Below are positions 52,991 to 62,039 of a stretch of DNA of 64,000 nt, in pieces. A model generated the notes under the pieces. It did not search any database. It was given only the letters and a program-made list of their open reading frames with translations, and was not told where the DNA came from. The stretch spans positions 248,001-312,000 of the forward strand of contig NZ_OZ255701.1 in NCBI RefSeq assembly GCF_965276875.1. Direction: 5' to 3'. Both the position numbers and the translations under genes were made by a program. Source of the DNA: Lichenicoccus sp965276875 (GTDB taxonomy: Bacteria; Pseudomonadota; Alphaproteobacteria; Acetobacterales; Acetobacteraceae). Position 1 is the first letter of the stretch. Each line of letters opens with the position of its first letter.

Positions 52991-53719
52991 ATGAAGTTGA
53001 CCGGTCAAAGGCTCGTCGTCATGGGCGGCACGTCCGGCATCGGCCTGGCCACGGCCCATGCCGCAATCGAGGCTGGCGCGCATGTGATCGTCGCGGGACG
53101 GCACCGCGACAAGCTCGCGCGGGCGGTCGACGGGCTTGGCGACACAGCGCGTGGAGAGTCGATCGACGCCTGCGATCGCGACGCGCTCGACGCCTTCTTC
53201 GCGCGCACGGGTCAGATCGATCATCTGGTGATCGCCGCGTCAGGTGGTGTGGGTGGCGGTTCGTTCGCCACACTCGCCCGCGACGAGCTGGCGCGCGGGT
53301 TCGACGCCAAATTCTGGGTCCAGTGGCAATGCGCGCAGGCAGCACTGCCATGTTTGCGCGAGCAAGGTTCGATTACCTTTGTCACCGCCAACTCGGCGCG
53401 CATGGGCAATCCGGGCACCTCGGGGTTGGCCGCGATCAACGGGTCGCTGGCGGCGATGGTCCTGCCGCTGGCGCACGAACTTGGCCCGGTTCGGGTCAAC
53501 GCGGTCTCTCCGGGCGTGATCGACACGCCCTGGTGGGACAGGCACCCCGAGGCGCTGAAGCAGCGCATCTTCGAGCAGATCACCGCGTCCGTGCCCGTGC
53601 GGCGGGTTGGGCGCGCGGAGGAGGTGGCCGACGCGATCGTCTTCCTTGCCGGCAACGGCTACGTCACGGGCGTGATCCTCGATGTCGACGGCGGCATGCG
53701 GGGGGCGTCACCAGGGTGA
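52991..53719 (+). CDS. SDR-family protein lacking the Tyr-Lys pair
   Basis: A 242-residue Rossmann-fold SDR. GGTSGIGLATA cofactor loop and the C-terminal VDGGM are present. The usual YxxxK is replaced by a TSGLAAINGSLAAM segment with no Tyr or Lys at the expected positions. The Ser region (ANSARMGNPG) precedes it. It could be a non-catalytic or mechanistically different SDR. It follows the epoxide hydrolase by 73 bp with GGGAGGAG before the ATG. Confidence 0.85.
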   Translation: MKLTGQRLVVMGGTSGIGLATAHAAIEAGAHVIVAGRHRDKLARAVDGLGDTARGESIDACDRDALDAFFARTGQIDHLVIAASGGVGGGSFATLARDELARGFDAKFWVQWQCAQAALPCLREQGSITFVTANSARMGNPGTSGLAAINGSLAAMVLPLAHELGPVRVNAVSPGVIDTPWWDRHPEALKQRIFEQITASVPVRRVGRAEEVADAIVFLAGNGYVTGVILDVDGGMRGASPG

Positions 53720-53749
53720 AACCGAGCCGCTGGTGGATGCCGGTGAGTT

Positions 53750-55627
53750 TCAGGAGGCAGAGTCCTCCATCGCGGTCTCCGCCAGTAGCCAGTCCTCCTC
53801 GGCCTGCGCCTGTTCGCGGGCCAGGGCGGCGAGGCGGGTGTTCAGACGGGTGATCTCGTTGGCGTGCCCCGATGCATAGAGCTCCGGCTCGGCAAGTCGA
53901 AGTTCCAGCCCGGCGCGCTCCTTGGCCAGGCGCGCGAGCACGGCCTCGGCATCCCTGGCGCGACGGCGCAACGGCGCGAGGGCCGCACGCTGCTCGGCCC
54001 GTTCGCGACGCTCGGCGTTGGCGGGAGCGCTGGCCGGGCGCCCCTCGCGCGCCGCGTCGCGCGCGCGCTCGACCAGCCACGCGCGATAATCCGCCATGTC
54101 GCCTTCGAACGGGGTGACGGCTCCATCCGCCACCAGCCAGAGTCGGTCCGCGACCAGCTCGACCAGGTGCGCATCATGGCTGATCAGCAGCACAGCTCCA
54201 GGGAAATCCGCGAGCGCCCGTACCAGCGCCTCGCGCGCGTCGATATCGAGATGGTTGGTTGGCTCATCGAGGATCAGCAGATGCGGCGCCTCGCGGGTTG
54301 CCAGTGCGAGCAGCAGTCGCGCTTTTTCGCCGCCCGACAGATCGCGCGCGGGGGTGCCGGCGCGATCGGCGTCCAGTCCGAAACGGGCGAGCTGGGCGCG
54401 CAGCGCTGCGGGCGCGGCTTCGGGCAGAGCGCGCGCCATGTGCGCCACCGGGCTTTCGTCCGCGATCAGCTCGTCGGCCTGGTGCTGGGCGAAAAAGCCG
54501 ATCCTCAGGCCACGCGCCGTCGCGAGCGCACCACGCAGCGGTGCGAGCCGCCCGGCGAGCAGCTTGGCGAGGGTGGATTTGCCGTTGCCGTTCGCCCCGA
54601 GCAAGGCGATGCGGTCTTCCATGTCGAGCCGCAGCGACAGCCCGGACAGCACCGTGCGACCGTCATAACCAGCCGCGACCTGCTGCAAGGTGAGCATCGG
54701 CGGCGCCAGGGCTGCCGGCTCCGGAAAGGCGAAGCGGGTCTCGCGTTCGTCGGCGATGGTCTCGATCACCGGCAGCCGCTCCAGCGCCTTCAGACGCGCC
54801 TGCGCCTGTCGCGCCTTGGTCGCCGAGGCGCGGAAACGATCGACATAGGATTGCATATGCGCGCGCCGGGCGGCGATCCGTTCGGCAGCGCGGTTTTGCT
54901 GGAGCGCCTGTTCGGTACGAATACGCACGAATTCGCTGTAGCCGCCCGGGGTCAGCGCGATTTTGCCGCGATCGAGATGCGCGATCGCACGCGCCGCACG
55001 ATCCAGCAGCCCACGATCGTGGCTGACGATCAGCGCCGCACCAGAAAAGCGCGCCAGCCAGCCCTCCAGCCACATTGTCGATTCCAGGTCGAGATGGTTG
55101 GTCGGCTCGTCCAGCAGCAGCAGGTCGGGTTGCAGGAACAATGCGGTCGCCAGCGCCACACGCATGCGCCAGCCGCCGGAGAACTCATCCACGGCGCGCG
55201 CCTGCGCCGCCGCATCAAAGCCGAGGCCGGCGAGGATGCTTGCCGCGCGGGCGGGCGCTGTCTCGGCGCCGATCGCGCGCAGCCGTTCATGGATTTCGGC
55301 GAGTTCGGCCAGTGCGTGCGTCTGTTCGCTGCGCGCCAGCAGACTGGTGCGCTCGAGATCGCCGTCGAGCACGGTCTGCAGCAGCGAGGCGGGACCGGAC
55401 GGCGCCTCCTGACGGATACGGGCAAGGCGGGCGCGCGAGGACAGCCGGATTTCGCCGCCGTCTGGCGCGATATCGCCGGCGATGGCAGCGAGCAGGGTCG
55501 ACTTGCCGGCACCATTGCGTCCGAGCAGGCCGACCCGCTGGCCTGACTCGATGGTGAGATCGGCCTGGTCGAGCAGGGTGCGGCCGGCGATCCGCAGGGT
55601 CAGGCCGGAGATCACGAGCAGGCTCAA
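53750..55627 (-). CDS. ABC-F ATPase, YheS/Uup-like
   Basis: A 625-residue soluble protein with two ABC domains and no membrane segments. First domain: GLLGRNGAGKSTL, FSGGWRMRVALA, LLLLDEPTNHLD. Second: LLGANGNGKSTLAKLL, LSGGEKARLLLALAT, LLILDEPTNHLD. A positively charged linker lies between them and a C-terminal coiled coil at the end. ABC-F proteins act on the ribosome. A remnant of this gene's 3' end is at 43612. Confidence 0.93.
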   Translation of the reverse strand: MSLLVISGLTLRIAGRTLLDQADLTIESGQRVGLLGRNGAGKSTLLAAIAGDIAPDGGEIRLSSRARLARIRQEAPSGPASLLQTVLDGDLERTSLLARSEQTHALAELAEIHERLRAIGAETAPARAASILAGLGFDAAAQARAVDEFSGGWRMRVALATALFLQPDLLLLDEPTNHLDLESTMWLEGWLARFSGAALIVSHDRGLLDRAARAIAHLDRGKIALTPGGYSEFVRIRTEQALQQNRAAERIAARRAHMQSYVDRFRASATKARQAQARLKALERLPVIETIADERETRFAFPEPAALAPPMLTLQQVAAGYDGRTVLSGLSLRLDMEDRIALLGANGNGKSTLAKLLAGRLAPLRGALATARGLRIGFFAQHQADELIADESPVAHMARALPEAAPAALRAQLARFGLDADRAGTPARDLSGGEKARLLLALATREAPHLLILDEPTNHLDIDAREALVRALADFPGAVLLISHDAHLVELVADRLWLVADGAVTPFEGDMADYRAWLVERARDAAREGRPASAPANAERRERAEQRAALAPLRRRARDAEAVLARLAKERAGLELRLAEPELYASGHANEITRLNTRLAALAREQAQAEEDWLLAETAMEDSAS

Positions 55628-55704
55628 ATAGTGTCCCCGAGATGGTCAGAACGGCGGTTTTGCTCTAGAGGGCCGCGATCACCGACCATCATGAGGAGCC
55701 GGCC

Positions 55705-56127
55705 ATGGCGACTGAGCGAACATTGTCCATCATCAAGCCGGACGCGACGCGGCGCAACCTGACCGGCAGCGTCAACGCGCTGTTGGAGAAGGCGGGGCTG
55801 GCGATCATCGCGGCCAAGCGTATCCGCCTCTCCGAGGCACAGGCGCGCGCCTTCTATGCGGTGCATGAAGAGCGGCCGTTCTACGCCAGCCTGGTGTCCT
55901 CGATGACCGGTGGGCCGGTGGTGGTGCAGGTCCTCGAAGGCGAGGGCGCCATCGCCAAAAACCGTGAGGTGATGGGCGCCACCGACCCGAAGAAGGCCGA
56001 GCCGCACACCATCCGCGCGCAGTTCGCCGAGAGCATCGAGGCCAATTCGGTGCATGGCTCGGACAGCAGCGAGAACGCCGCCATGGAGATCGCCTTCTTC
56101 TTCGCCGGCATCGAGATCCTGCCCTGA
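55705..56127 (+). CDS. ndk: Nucleoside diphosphate kinase
   Basis: A 140-residue kinase that balances nucleoside triphosphate pools. The phospho-accepting His117 lies in NSVHGSDS. ERTLSIIKPDA at the start and GATDPKKAEPHTIRAQFA are conserved. GAGGAGCC precedes the ATG. The stop codon is inside CTGA, where the next gene appears to begin. Confidence 0.96.
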   Translation: MATERTLSIIKPDATRRNLTGSVNALLEKAGLAIIAAKRIRLSEAQARAFYAVHEERPFYASLVSSMTGGPVVVQVLEGEGAIAKNREVMGATDPKKAEPHTIRAQFAESIEANSVHGSDSSENAAMEIAFFFAGIEILP

Positions 56128-57398
56128 CCCCAGAAGGGCGTATTCAGGGCGGCCGTAATCAGGGCCGGCGGATTGCCGCGGCTGTTCTCGGCAATACGCT
56201 GGAGGTGTTCGACTTCATCGCCTACGGCACCTACGCGGTGCCGATCGGGCGCGCGTTCTTTCCAAACCACGATCCGTTCGTTTCGCTGCTGCTCTCGGTC
56301 ACTGCGTTCGGCCTGGGTTTCGTCACCCGGCCGCTCGGCGCGCTGCTGATCGGCGCCTATGCCGACAGAAGCGGCAATCGCGCGGCCATGCTGGTTTCGC
56401 TGTCGCTGATGGGCCTGGGCAGCCTGATCATCGCGGGCTTGCCCCCGACCCATGTCATCGGGCTCGCCGCACCATTGCTGCTGGTCGCGGCAAGGCTGAT
56501 CCAGGGCATCGCCTGGGGCGGCGAGGCGGGTCCGGCCACGATCTACCTGCTCGACACGGCCGGTCCCGGCCGCGAAGGACGGCTGGTCTCATGGCAGGCG
56601 ATCAGCCAGGCTGGTGCCGTGCTGCTGGCGGGCCTCGCCGGCGTGCTGCTCGCGCAATGGCTCGGTGGTGCGGCGCTGTCCGCCTGGGGCTGGCGGCTGC
56701 CCTTTGCATTTGGCGTGGCCGTGGTGCCGATCGGGCTCTGGCTGCGCGCCGGACCGAGCCCGGACCAGGCTCCGGCGCGCGGTCCGGATCCGGCACCCAG
56801 GGGGTCGCTCACGCGCGTGCTCGGCTGCGGCTTCGTGCTGATGGTCGGCGGGACGGTGACGACCTATTTCCTGAATTTCTCGACCAGCTATGCACTGACC
56901 GTGCTGCATCTGCCGATCGGCAACGCCCTGCTGGTGGGTGTTGCGATCGGCGCCTGCGCGATGCTCGCGGCCTACGGAGGCGGCGTGCTGTGCGATCGTG
57001 CCGGCAGCCGCGCGATCGTGGTCTGGCCGCGCCTGCTGATCGGTCTGCTGATCGTGCCCGGCCTGTGGCTCGCCAGTCGAAACGACAGCAGCGTCGTGTT
57101 CATCCTGCTCTGCACGGTGGTGGCGGCACTCCAGGCGGCCGCCTTCGTCGGCAGCCTGGTGCTGATCATACGCGCGTTGCCGGCGGGGCTGCGCACGATG
57201 CGATTTGGCATGCTCTACGCTGTTTCCATCGCCCTGTTCGGCGGCACCGCGCAGATCGCCTTCGTCGCCCTGATACGCGACACCGGCAGCGCGATCGCGC
57301 CCGGCTGGTATATCGCCGCGGTCAACCTGCTGGCGGCCGGGGCGGCGCTCGCACTCCCCCGAGGATCCGACGCGAAACAAACGAATCGGGGGGACTAG
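56124..57398 (+). CDS. MFS transporter, MHS-like, apparent CTG start
   Basis: A metabolite:proton symporter-like MFS protein. Helix 1 is IAAAVLGNTLEVFDFIAYGTYAV, a form of the conserved GN.LE.YDF motif, so the GTG at 56205 starts too late. No ATG, GTG or TTG lies upstream in frame before ndk; a CTG at 56124 overlapping the ndk stop (CTGA) gives 424 residues. Later motifs are GFVTRPLGALLIGAYADRSG and LIQGIAWGGEAGPA. The stop lies in a large hairpin. Confidence 0.75.
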   Translation: MTPEGRIQGGRNQGRRIAAAVLGNTLEVFDFIAYGTYAVPIGRAFFPNHDPFVSLLLSVTAFGLGFVTRPLGALLIGAYADRSGNRAAMLVSLSLMGLGSLIIAGLPPTHVIGLAAPLLLVAARLIQGIAWGGEAGPATIYLLDTAGPGREGRLVSWQAISQAGAVLLAGLAGVLLAQWLGGAALSAWGWRLPFAFGVAVVPIGLWLRAGPSPDQAPARGPDPAPRGSLTRVLGCGFVLMVGGTVTTYFLNFSTSYALTVLHLPIGNALLVGVAIGACAMLAAYGGGVLCDRAGSRAIVVWPRLLIGLLIVPGLWLASRNDSSVVFILLCTVVAALQAAAFVGSLVLIIRALPAGLRTMRFGMLYAVSIALFGGTAQIAFVALIRDTGSAIAPGWYIAAVNLLAAGAALALPRGSDAKQTNRGD

Positions 57399-57447
57399 TG
57401 CAGCGACCGAGACAGGGCGCAACTCTCTGTCTCGGTCGGTGCACTAG
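57395..57447. terminator. Large CTAG-bounded hairpin after MFS gene
   Basis: 21-bp inverted repeat with one mismatch: left arm CTAGTGCAGCGACCGAGACAG (57395-57415), right arm 57427-57447, loop 11 nt. It contains the MFS stop codon. No long U-run follows on the plus strand. It resembles the hairpin at 26671 in having CTAG at both ends. Confidence 0.7.
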
Positions 57448-57510
57448 GATAAAACCCGACGCTTGATACCTTTGCTATAGGTCGGGTGGTGGAGAGCGGA
57501 GCTGCAAGGC

Positions 57511-58233
57511 ATGGCTTTAGGCGAGGTAAAGGCGCTGCTCTTCGACGTGTTCGGGACGGTGGTGGACTGGCGCAGCGGCATCGTCGCCGCGGCAGCCGCC
57601 TTCCTTGAGCATCATGGTGCGGCGACTTCGCAGGCGCCGGCTTTCGCTGATGCGTGGCGAGCCCTCTACTCGCCGGCTATGGAGAAGGTGCGCAGCGGCC
57701 AACGTCCCTTCGTCCGATTGGATGTGCTGCATCGAGAGAACCTTGAGGCAATCCTCCCGGCTTTCGGGATCGAACCGGGGACGGTGCCGGAGGTCGAGCT
57801 TTCCACGCTCAATGAGGCTTGGCACAGACTGGACCCGTGGCCCGACACGGTGGCCGCCCTCTTGCGCCTTAAACGCCGCTTCATCATCGCACCGCTCTCA
57901 AACGGCAACATCGCGCTGATTCTGAACATGGCCAAGCGTGCCGCACTTCCGTGGGATGCGATCCTTGGCGCTGAGGTCGTTCAAGCCTACAAGCCGCGGC
58001 CGGCGGCCTATCTGCGGACGGCCGAAGTACTTGGCATGCGGACCGATGAATTATGCCTGGTCGCCGCGCACAACAGTGACCTCGCAGCCGCACGTGGTTG
58101 CGGCCTTCGGACCGCATTCGTGTGTCGCCCTCTCGAGCATGGTCCCGGACAAACAACCGACCTCATGGCCGAGCAGCCGTGGGACGCGACGGCTCCGGAT
58201 CTCACGGCGCTCGCCGACGCACTTGGAGCATAA
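57511..58233 (+). CDS. Haloacid dehalogenase type II (L-2-haloacid dehalogenase-like)
   Basis: A 240-residue HAD enzyme. Nucleophile Asp12 in LLFDVFGTVVDW, SNGNIALI (motif II), Lys in KPRPAAYLRTAEVLG (motif III) and AAHNSDLAAARGCGLRTAFV (motif IV). The FG-T-VVDW form is typical of L-2-haloacid dehalogenases. Start at 57511, with GGAGAGCGGAG upstream. A single-gene unit. Confidence 0.88.
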   Translation: MALGEVKALLFDVFGTVVDWRSGIVAAAAAFLEHHGAATSQAPAFADAWRALYSPAMEKVRSGQRPFVRLDVLHRENLEAILPAFGIEPGTVPEVELSTLNEAWHRLDPWPDTVAALLRLKRRFIIAPLSNGNIALILNMAKRAALPWDAILGAEVVQAYKPRPAAYLRTAEVLGMRTDELCLVAAHNSDLAAARGCGLRTAFVCRPLEHGPGQTTDLMAEQPWDATAPDLTALADALGA

Positions 58234-58691
58234 AGTGCCGCAACGGCGTCAGCCGCAAGCCTATCGTTAATCGCCTCGTTGGCCGTGGGCAGCATGTCGA
58301 CTCGATGCTTCCAGGGCTGCTCAGGGTCGGAAGCGGCCATGCTGAGGGAGCACCAAGCGTCAGACTTTCTCCACGAGCGTACTGAAATAGTGCCGCTTCG
58401 CGCTAGGAGTTCAGACTGGGACCTGCGCTGTCTCGGTTGGGTGATCGAGCCCATTCAGGGGACATTGCCGCGGTCACCGAGATGACGGACGACAGGCTTG
58501 ACCGAAACGATCGCGCAGGCCACATGACCAATGGCCGCGACCATGGATGATGCAATGATCTTATATGTTCATCCAACCGAGGCGTGTCACGAGACTGAAC
58601 GGCCACCTGTGACGGTCTGCTTGCGCGTTTGCCGCGGGGAGCCAAGGGTGCCGCGGTCGGTTGAGGCTCGGACGATCCTGATCTCCGTGCC
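58234..58691. other. 458-bp region with no supported gene
   Basis: No convincing coding frame, hairpin or repeat was seen on either strand. Base composition is slightly less GC-rich around 58550 (ATCTTATATGTTCATCC), which could include the promoter of the following dehydrogenase gene. Confidence 0.4.
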
Positions 58692-59654
58692 ATGAGTGGG
58701 GCAGGCAAGGGTGTGCTCACCGTCGCGGTGGTGGGCGCCGGGCTGATGGGTCACGGGATCGCGCAGGTCTTCGCGGTGCATGGCCATTCCGTACGGATCA
58801 CCGATGCGGCGGCCGGGGTCCTGGCGACTGTACGGGATCGCATTGCCGTCAACCTCATTGACCTTGGCGAAAATCCGGCGGCGGTGGAGCGCGTCCTGCC
58901 CTGCGCGCTCCTGGCCGATGCCGTCGAGGGCGCCGACTACGTGGTCGAGGCCGCGGCCGAGAACCTCGATGCCAAGCAAGCGCTCTTCGCTTCCATCGAG
59001 GCGGCAGCGCCTTCGCATGCCATTCTGGCCAGCAACACGTCGGTCATCCCGATTACCTCGATCATGAGCGGACTACGCGACCGCTCGCGGTGTCTGGGCA
59101 CGCATTGGTGGAACCCACCTCACCTTGTGCCGCTCGTCGAGGTGATCGGCACGGAATGGACCCGTCCCGAAGTGGTCGCCTGGACGCTCGATCTGCATCG
59201 CGCACTGGGGAAGACCGTGATCCACGTCAAGCGCGACATCCCCGGCTTCATCGGCAACCGTCTGCAGGCGGCCCTTTGGCGGGAGGCGATCGCACTGGTC
59301 GAGCATGGCATCTGCGACGCGGCGGATGTCGACGTCGTCGTCAAGGCCAGCTTCGGGCGTCGCTTGGCGGTGCTCGGCCCGTTGGAGAACGCCGACCTGA
59401 TCGGCACCGACCTGACGCTTGCAATCCACCAGACGATCATGCCGGCAATCGATGCGAGGTCGGATCCATCGCCCTATCTGAGCCGGATCGTGGCCGAGGG
59501 TCGGCTCGGCATGAAGGCTGGACAGGGCTTCAAGAACTGGACGCCGGATGAGGCCGACAGCGTTCGACAGGCACTGACCCAGCATCTGAAGGCCGCCCGC
59601 GAGCGGGATGATCCTGGTGATCCCGGGACCGGCCAGACCGATCGATCAGGCTAG
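58692..59654 (+). CDS. 3-hydroxyacyl-CoA dehydrogenase family protein
   Basis: A 320-residue NAD-dependent dehydrogenase. Rossmann loop VAVVGAGLMGHGIAQVFA, EAAAENLDAKQALFASIE, SNTSVIPITSI, catalytic His in CLGTHWWNPPHLVPLVEVI, and DIPGFIGNRLQAALWREA in the C-terminal domain. HWWNPP instead of HFFNPP suggests a hydroxy-acid rather than a classical fatty acyl-CoA substrate. Overlaps the start of the lacI remnant. Confidence 0.88.
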   Translation: MSGAGKGVLTVAVVGAGLMGHGIAQVFAVHGHSVRITDAAAGVLATVRDRIAVNLIDLGENPAAVERVLPCALLADAVEGADYVVEAAAENLDAKQALFASIEAAAPSHAILASNTSVIPITSIMSGLRDRSRCLGTHWWNPPHLVPLVEVIGTEWTRPEVVAWTLDLHRALGKTVIHVKRDIPGFIGNRLQAALWREAIALVEHGICDAADVDVVVKASFGRRLAVLGPLENADLIGTDLTLAIHQTIMPAIDARSDPSPYLSRIVAEGRLGMKAGQGFKNWTPDEADSVRQALTQHLKAARERDDPGDPGTGQTDRSG

Positions 59655-60560
59655 TGCAACGACGGCGCCGCAGGATCGAACACGGCGGATAACGACCAGG
59701 AAGCACCGGGTCAGGGCGAATTCCAACGAGGTGGCCCGGCTCGCAGGCGTTTCCATCGCCGCCGTCAGCCGCGCCTTCACCCCCGGCAGCAGCATATCGC
59801 CGGAACTGGCAGAACGAGTTCACACCGCGGCACGCCAGCTGAAATATGTGCCGAACAAGCTCGCCCGCAGCCTGATCACGCGTGAGACCAATATCGTCGC
59901 ACTGATGCTGCCAGACATGGCCAACCCGATCTTTGCCGCGATCCTGTCGGAGGCGAGCCAGCGGCTGGAGGAGATCGGCAAGCAGGTCCTGCTGTTCACG
60001 CCGCCGCGTATCGAGGATTTCGACAACTCGCTGCAACGCATGCTGCAATACCAGGTGTATGCGATCGTCATCGCCGCCGCGTCATATCGAGCCGGATGGC
60101 AGCACTTTGCCTGGACCGTCACGTGCCCGTGGTGATGATCGGGCGCCACCTTCCTGGCCTGCCGGTGCATAGCGTGCGCGGCGACGCGGCAGAGGCCGGT
60201 CGCCTCGCGGCCGAGCTGATGCTGCAAGGCGGTGGCAGGCGCTTTGGCATCATTACCGGGCCTGACGAGCTTTCCACCATCCTGGAGCGGCAGAACGCGA
60301 TCCAGGTGCTGCTCGAGCAAGCCGGCCTCGCACCGTCCATGATACAAGATGGTCATCTCACCTCTGATGGCGGCTACAACGCGGCACTTGACATCATGCG
60401 TCGGCCGACGCCGCCGGACTCGCTGCTGTGCCTGACCGACGTGATGGCGCTGGGTGCCATGGATGCGATCCGGCACAGGCTGGGGATGCGGGTGCCGCAG
60501 GACGTCGCGGTGATCGGCTTCGACGACATCGCCGAGGTGGGCCACTCCGTCGGATCAGCC
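59608..60560 (+). pseudogene. LacI-family regulator, frameshifted and truncated
   Basis: The HTH and hinge are clear (EVARLAGVSIAAVSRAFTPGSSISPELAERVHTAARQLKYVPNKLARSL). The effector domain begins normally, then the frame shifts near 60100 (second frame VPVVMIGRHLPGLPVHSV onward). Homology ends at GFDDIAEVGHS near 60550, where the convergent GNAT gene begins, so about 60 C-terminal residues are lost. Non-functional. Confidence 0.8.
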
Positions 60561-61087
60561 TATCCGTCCGGTCTTCTTATTTCGAGCGTGACGCATAGCT
60601 CGTCTCGGTTGCGAGACGGGGCGAAGATCATTTCTTTCCCGACCGATACCAATCCGTAGTCACGCATTACCACCAGTGAGCGTTCGTTCCCGACCTGCGC
60701 GGCTGCCTCGATGGCGTCGACATCAAGAACTCGGAACGCTTCCGGGATCCCGGCCGCCACCGCCTCTCGCATGTATCCGCGCCCGTGGTGGTCCTCACCC
60801 AGCCAATAGCTGAGAAGCGCCCGGCGCTCGGCGCTACGGGTAACGCTGAACCAGCCCAGGAACGCCTCGTCTCGCATTCGTTCTATTGCCAACGGCAACA
60901 TGTCGCCACCCGCCAGGCTGGCGAGCGCATGATCAATACGTCGCGTCGCCATCTCGACAGTGAACGGAACGGGCCACGAGATGACCCACCGACTGACGGA
61001 GGGAGTCATCAAGCGAGAAACGTCCGAGGCGTCGCCGGGGCGTACGCAACGAAGTCTGAGACGCTTCGTGGTGAGCGGGTCGAGCAT
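60560..61087 (-). CDS. GNAT-family N-acetyltransferase (RimJ/RimL-like)
   Basis: A 175-residue acetyltransferase. LTTKRLRLRCVRPGDASDVSRLM opens the domain; LLSYWLGEDHHGRGYMREAVAAGIPEAF holds the acetyl-CoA-binding R/Q-x-x-G-x-G/A region, and AAAQVGNERSLVVMRDYGLVSVG is motif B. Such enzymes acetylate protein N-termini or small amines. The start MLDPL at 61087 is family-like; the 3' end meets the lacI breakpoint, so the last residues may be foreign. Confidence 0.82.
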   Translation of the reverse strand: MLDPLTTKRLRLRCVRPGDASDVSRLMTPSVSRWVISWPVPFTVEMATRRIDHALASLAGGDMLPLAIERMRDEAFLGWFSVTRSAERRALLSYWLGEDHHGRGYMREAVAAGIPEAFRVLDVDAIEAAAQVGNERSLVVMRDYGLVSVGKEMIFAPSRNRDELCVTLEIRRPDG

Positions 61088-61183
61088 GTCAGGACCATTG
61101 GCATAAGCAACAGGCCAGGCATTACACCGGCGAGAGCTGCCCTGCCAGATTCCCGTCACGTTCTGAGACTCTGGAGACGTACG

Positions 61184-61297
61184 ATGGGTTTGAAGAAGAT
61201 TATCGAGGGTGCCTATCTCGTGCCCATGGACAGCGCCAATGCCGTGTTGCTCGATGGGGTCAGACCGCGTTTCTCTGGCGAGGCGAGCGCCTGTTGA
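61184..61297 (+). pseudogene. 5' fragment of an MBL-fold hydrolase gene
   Basis: With GGAG before the ATG, the frame encodes MGLKKIIEGAYLVPMDSANAVLLDG, a typical start of MBL-fold hydrolases (K.I..G.Y.VP...NA.LLDG). It then leaves the family and stops after 37 codons. No zinc motif is present. Confidence 0.5.
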
Positions 61298-61415
61298 TCG
61301 GAGGTGACGTCGGATTGAATATTCCTGGCCTCAGCGATGCGCTGGTTTTCGAGACTATCGAGACAAGGCGACGCAGCCAGCGCAGGCTCGCCAGCCATAG
61401 CTTTGCGTCTTAACT

Positions 61416-62039
61416 TCAGACCGCGATGAGCGTGGCTTCGCTCGCAACCGGCGCGGCATTGGTCAAATGGCGCCTGAGTGCCAGCGGGTAGAGCAGATGT
61501 TCCTGTCGTAGCACGCGTGCGGCGAGCGTCTCGGGGGTGTCGTCGGGCGCGACCGCGACTGCTGCCTGGCCGATGATCGGACCTTCGTCCACCGCCTCGG
61601 TGACCAGGTGCACGGTGCAGCCATGCAGCTTCACTCCGGCCTGGAGCGCGCGTTCGTGGGTGTGCAGACCGGGAAAGGCGGGCAGCAGGCTGGGATGGAT
61701 GTTGAGCATGCGGCCGTGCCAAGCCTCTACCAGGAACGGGGTCAGCCGGCGCATGTAGCCGGCGAGACACACGCATTCGACGCCAGCGGCGCGGAGTTCG
61801 GCGTCGATCGCCTGCTCGTGCGTTTCGCGGTTGCCGCCAAAGGTGCGATGCTCGATGGCCAGCGCTGGGATGCCGGCATTCCGCGCGAGATCAAGGCCGG
61901 CGGCGTCGGCACGGTTGCTCAGCACCAGCACGATATGGGCCGGATAGTCCGCGTCGTCACAGGCGGCGATCAGGGAGGCGAGGTTGCTGCCGCGCCCGCT
62001 GAGCAGGACCGCGACAGACGTGCGCGCGGATCCGCTCAG
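61416..62039 (-). CDS. purN: Phosphoribosylglycinamide formyltransferase, apparent CTG start
   Basis: A 207-residue GAR transformylase of purine synthesis. VAVLLSGRGSNLASLI, catalytic Asn/His in MLNIHPSLLPAFPG, and Asp in VTEAVDEGPIIGQ are all present. Conserved sequence starts only eight codons after the purM stop, and no ATG, GTG or TTG exists there. A CTG overlapping the purM stop (CTGA, 62036-62039) is the only plausible start. The longer frame from 62183 is purM out of frame. Confidence 0.9.
   Translation of the reverse strand: MSGSARTSVAVLLSGRGSNLASLIAACDDADYPAHIVLVLSNRADAAGLDLARNAGIPALAIEHRTFGGNRETHEQAIDAELRAAGVECVCLAGYMRRLTPFLVEAWHGRMLNIHPSLLPAFPGLHTHERALQAGVKLHGCTVHLVTEAVDEGPIIGQAAVAVAPDDTPETLAARVLRQEHLLYPLALRRHLTNAAPVASEATLIAV

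Noticed and set aside
58008..58454. Minus-strand frame in the region after the dehalogenase gene
   Set aside because: Half is antisense to the dehalogenase and the rest resembles no family I recognise; no ribosome-binding site is evident.
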